Source of the DNA: Zingiber officinale
Taxonomy: Eukaryota; Streptophyta; Magnoliopsida; Zingiberales; Zingiberaceae
Reading direction: 5' to 3'
DNA length: 64,000 bases
NCBI RefSeq assembly: GCF_018446385.1
Contig: NC_056000.1
Coordinates: 48,888,722-48,952,721, forward strand
Every line of letters starts with the position of its first letter. Position 1 is the first letter of the stretch. Under the pieces are notes generated by a model, which saw only the letters and a program-made list of their open reading frames with translations, was not told the DNA's origin and did no database searches. This document shows, piece after piece, positions 60,339-64,000 of the stretch. Made by a program: the position numbers and the translations under genes.

Positions 60339-60420
60339 CGAATTCGACGCGCTGAGAAGGGAAACCTTGGAGCTCCGCTTGGCAAGGAATCAAATCTCCC
60401 GAGTGGGATTTAAGTAGAAG
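60339..60420 (-). other. Probable first (non-coding) exon of FTSH2
   Basis: Minus-strand sequence with a strong donor (AATTCG|GTAAGATC), no ATG, and a promoter-like region upstream. It is the nearest plausible leader exon for FTSH2, whose own upstream sequence has an acceptor just before the ATG. It could instead be the first exon of an unknown minus-strand gene. Confidence 0.45.
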
Positions 60421-60504
60421 GAGAGGAGACTGCGAAAGGGAGATTTTTTTTTCCTTCTCCAGAGCGGAAGGAGGAGAGGGACTTTGCTATCGGCTATCGC
60501 TGTG

Positions 60505-60541
60505 ATTGGTGCTACGTGGCCGCGGCCACGGCCACGATAAG
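60505..60541. promoter_or_regulatory. G-box/CCAAT/I-box cluster with a 14-bp palindrome
   Basis: Within about 40 bp there is a CCAAT box (GATTGGT), a G-box-like TACGTGGC, a perfect palindrome GTGGCCGCGGCCAC (60516-60529) and an I-box GATAAG (60536-60541). These are elements common in promoters of light-regulated plastid-protein genes. The cluster lies about 100 bp upstream of the probable FTSH2 first exon. Confidence 0.5.
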
Positions 60542-60920
60542 ATCGAATTCCACATTTGTTCTCTGTCACATAAAATTAATTTGCGTGTGTATTTATCTTA
60601 GTGTTTTTTTTCTTCAAATATTTCTGAAATAATAAAAAAAAATTGAAAAAAATAAAAAAGGGAAATTAAATTTTATCAAAATAACATTTCATTTATAATT
60701 TAATACCTAATTTATTTATTTATTCTCCATCTTAAAATAAAAGACACTATATTTTTATGAATATCTATATATTTTTAAAATCACTTCTATATAGAAAATA
60801 GAAATTGAATATCTATTTTTTATTTTTTAAATCACTAATATTTTTAAATAAAAATTTACTTTCTTTTAAACTGCATTTATACATTAATATATATATTTTT
60901 TCCATTTATCAAATTGAACC
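60542..60920. other. AT-rich middle of the divergent promoter region
   Basis: Separates the minus-strand promoter cluster from the plus-strand gene. No gene is seen. Confidence 0.5.
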
Positions 60921-60934
60921 GGCTATGCAACGTC

Positions 60935-60968
60935 ACCCATTGGGCCGGCGAAGACCGTTGCGGCCCAA
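60935..60968 (+). promoter_or_regulatory. TGGGCC / GGCCCA site II-like pair
   Basis: TTGGGCC and GCGGCCCAAT lie in inverted orientation about 25 bp apart, just upstream of the plus-strand gene. Site II (TGGGCY) elements bind TCP factors and are common at housekeeping plant genes. Confidence 0.45.
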
Positions 60969-61009
60969 TCAACGCTTTCCCAATTGCCGCGTCGTGGGCG
61001 AGTAAACCC

Positions 61010-64000
61010 AGGCCATCGTCGACACCAGCGAGGAAGAGAGGGAAAGCGTCAAAGCGAAGAACCCTCCTGGCATCGACCGCTTCCCAGGAGAACGTTTCTC
61101 TTTTCTCTCTATCGTTACCGCCAAGGTATCCTTATTTGTTAGGTCGTAAGATTCTCTTATTTGTATGCATTTGGGTTCATTTTTGGACTTTTTGATAGTG
61201 TTACTGTTGATGTGTTTTTACCTGTCGAAATGACGAGAGGCTTTGAAATACGCGGATGAGAAATATAGAAATCTCAGTGCAATTTATCGGCACAAGTATC
61301 AAGATCGTTTTTTTTATCCCCGTCAATCCTCACCTTATAACTTGATGTTTCATTTTTGGGGTGTCTATGAAGGCACGATTATATAATTGTGATATTTGGT
61401 GAAAACTACATCACCTCGTATTAAAGTTTGGTTTGGTGGTTACAATATATGGATGAACTTCTGGCTATATGGATGAGAAAAAAAGTCAGATAGTTTAGAT
61501 CTTTTCTATTCATTGCTATTTTTGTTCAGCGAAAATTTTCGAAAGTTCCTGGCTTTGTCATGTCTTGTTTTCACTTTGTCTACTGGTGACTGAGAAGGTT
61601 TAACTTTTTAGCAGTGCTTCTTTTGCAGATCCCAGAAGCTGCTAAAATGAATTGGAGGTTTCCAATTTTTGGGTGAGCAGTTATCCGTATGACTCAAATC
61701 TGTTATACAATGAAATCATACTCTTAATCTATGCGCAAACTATTTACCGATTTTAGGAACTTGTTCCAACTAATGAATTCAATAGTCTTAGATAGTCAAT
61801 CAAATTTATATGCTTTTGTATGGTCTGGTAAATTTTATATGGTTGCTATTAGTGTTAGAGGGAGAAAACATATCTTTGTAATTACCATCTTTCCACAGAA
61901 TAGTCAATAGACACCCAATCCTATTAGCTTAGACTGCATCAGTAACTTTGTTTGAGATTTGGCTCCAATTTCAGTATGACATTCATAATAAGCCATAGTT
62001 ACTAGTTAACCCATTAGACTTCCTGCTCTTAAACAATTAAATTTGTATTTTCTTTTTGGTACTTGTTTCTTTGTTCTGTTGTGTTTTTTAATCACATATT
62101 TGGATGCACAACATCACAACTAGCAAATTAGTGGTTGTTAATAACACTTAAATATTTTTGTTTCCTTCATTCCCTCATGTTCATTAGTCATTTTTTTCTT
62201 GTACAGCAATAATCTGGCTATTGGGTGGAATGTGCAGTATTGATGTCTCAATTTAATCCTCTTTCGTTGTAGTACTATGTTAAAATAGTGGTTTAAAACA
62301 AAACAGAAGTTTACCTAGAAGCCAAATTATTATTGTCTACTAAATGTTGGAAGCATAAGCATATATAGCAATAATCACTTTTTTCTGCACCCGAATTGGT
62401 GAAATATAGAGCATAGTGAGGAAACTGACTTGTGTAGCTTCTGTATCATGCTGTGAGGATGTTACTGTTAGAGGTACAATCTTAAGGCATTTCATTACAA
62501 AGAAACAATCAAATTATCCTATCTTCATAATTATCTTGGAATATATCTAGTCTTCTAATTTTCTTTTGTTGTTTAATAAATCATCTGTAAACATCTATAT
62601 AAAGAGGAATCTACTTTGTAATTTATTTAATCCAGAAATAAAAATCTTTGCTTTCCATTTAAGATTGTGCTAAAGCTAATCTTTCTTAAGGTTAGGTTCT
62701 CTCGATTAATATCCTTAGGGGAAGGCTGAAAGTTTGATGTGATAGTGGCCTTCCTTGGCCCACTCCGCCATTGCATAACACTAGTTTTTGCTCATCTCTC
62801 TGTCTAAAATTGGAATTTTGTTTACAAACAAAAGTTCTTCAACTTCCTTGTGCCTCCGTTGTTGTATTGCCAACCTATATCACTAACCACCAAACTCTCC
62901 CTTTTGCCTCCATCCAATTTGCTTGTGACTTGCTGCCTGTTGCGCTTCTCATAGCCTACTGCTTAAAATCTTCCATCTATTCTACCTATCATAATTGACT
63001 CTTGCTTCAACTCCAGCTTCTCTTAAATTTGCTGAAAATCTATTGTCTACTCAGTTTTCATAGCTGGCTCTTGATGTGGCTCCTGCTTTCCTTAAATTTG
63101 TCTAAGAATCTCCATGAAATTGGTGGTCTGCTCTGCCTATAAAATCCGGCTCTTGCTCTAGCTCTTGCTTTCTGAAATTTTTCTTGTATTTTTCTTTTTT
63201 TTTTTGCTTTGCCTTCTTCACCTATCATAGCTGTATCCACCATCTGCATTCCTAGTTAACCAATATCTCTCTCTTCTCTTGAGATGTAAGCTTTTTCATC
63301 ATCCTCTAAGCAGAGCTACTCAGTTCCAAAGTCGATATTCCCAGATTGAGTTTGAGGGGATGTAAAGACACAAGTTTCAAGTCAATTCATTAAAAAGAAA
63401 AGATCAATAGTTGTACTTTATCTCTTATGCGTTGCTAGTTCAACTGTATATAATCTGGATGAAATAGTCTTTGACTTCAAACCTTTTGGAAGGGAAAGAA
63501 AACCACCTAGCAACTGTTCGATTTACCCACTCTAATTATTGTCTTATGAGGCAAGCTATTGTCTTAAGGTATTAGAATAGCTCTGTTCAACCATCGTTCT
63601 GAATGATATATAGTTTTTCACTTGAAACCTTTTGGAAGGAAAAGAAAACCACCTAGCAGCTGCTTGATTAAGTCACTCTAAGTTATTGTCTTATAGTTTC
63701 TGTTCAAACTGTAGCAGTTTCTGTATACAATTGTCAACACATAGGTGATTATATGGTTGGTTATTAGTTTTTAGAAGTTCGATGCCAGATTGTTATTTCA
63801 TATTAAGTATTTACTGTATCTAATGTACTCTAATGTGTCTATCATTTTTATTCATTCATAGAAAACATTATTTTAGTATGATGATTTTGTTCTTGAAGTT
63901 TGCTGAATTTGTTTGCAGGGGTCCTTCACAAGCACCTCCTCAGTCAAATTTCCCAGAAATTCCTTGGAATTCTTCACAACCTTCAACTCCAAGCAATTCG
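61010..64000 (+). CDS. Unrecognised plus-strand gene, 5' end only
   Basis: The probable leader exon ends at CCAAG|GTATCC (61125). The next exon is 61629-61672, with the start codon at 61647-61649 (MNWRFPIFG) and donor GG|GTGAGC. After a 2.2-kb intron an exon opens at 63919 (TTTGCAG|GGG) and runs off the window, adding a P, S and Q rich stretch (GPSQAPPQSNFPEIPWNSS). The phases fit. The 36 visible residues are too few to name the protein. Confidence 0.55.
61673..63918. other. Intron of the plus-strand gene
   Basis: T-rich sequence without coding features that I can support. The near repeat cttttggaaggraaagaaaacc occurs twice, near 63480 and 63630. Confidence 0.55.

Noticed and set aside
60133-60393. 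Minus-strand open frame as an N-terminal coding exon of FTSH2
   Set aside because: It opens with TTG, not ATG. The section before the donor has no ATG, so it fits a non-coding leader better.

Overview
The window is nuclear DNA of a flowering plant. Its host genes have introns with GT-AG borders (plus one probable GC-AG), chloroplast-targeted proteins and a NAC transcription factor, and it holds plant-type LTR retrotransposons, Tourist-like and hAT MITEs and a tRNA-type SINE. Retrotransposon load and base composition suggest a large-genome monocot, possibly Zingiberales; that placement is inference.

Layout. 1-7991: an old, internally deleted Ty3/gypsy element of the Tat type (element A; its 5' LTR is cut by the window edge). 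7992-13000: the 5' half of a SCAI-homologue gene on the minus strand, whose last exons are not in the window. 13856-14413: a Tourist-like MITE. 14801-36758: a nest. A decayed solo LTR was entered by a gag-only, Copia-like LTR element on the minus strand (15047-21773, target duplication TTGTC) and by a PIF/Harbinger-like element (21917-35239) that carries only a Myb/SANT-type ORF1. The Harbinger-like element was itself entered by a young Tat retrotransposon (element B, 23676-35098, duplication ATAAT). 36969-37562: a hAT MITE (8-bp duplication) and a SINE (20-bp duplication). 38685-43517: a five-exon gene for a small chloroplast membrane protein. 45105-47936: a seven-exon, membrane-tethered NAC transcription factor. 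48475-51499: a four-exon FTSH2/VAR2-type thylakoid protease on the minus strand, convergent with the NAC gene. Its probable 5'-UTR exon lies at about 60339-60420, so a second gag-only element (52560-59939, duplication CACAC) sits inside its 5'-UTR intron. From about 61000 a plus-strand gene starts and runs off the right edge; I do not recognise its product.

The most unusual signal is in the long LTRs of the two gag-only elements. Much of their U3 is made of short hairpin or dyad units whose arms change together. Examples are CCTAG/CTAGG and CCTGG/CCAGG around a constant 9-nt loop, or CCAAGT/ACTTGG, CCTAGC/GCTAGG and CCAACA/TGTTGG around a constant GGTCAA core. The two elements use mostly different sequences but the same design, and each repeats one hairpin class just upstream of its polypurine tract. 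A second point is element B: its LTRs differ at only 6 of 833 positions by my count, yet its reverse transcriptase lacks key catalytic residues, which suggests movement with proteins supplied by another copy. Both Tat elements also carry the same spliced gene antisense to pol, with an identical 697-nt first exon length.
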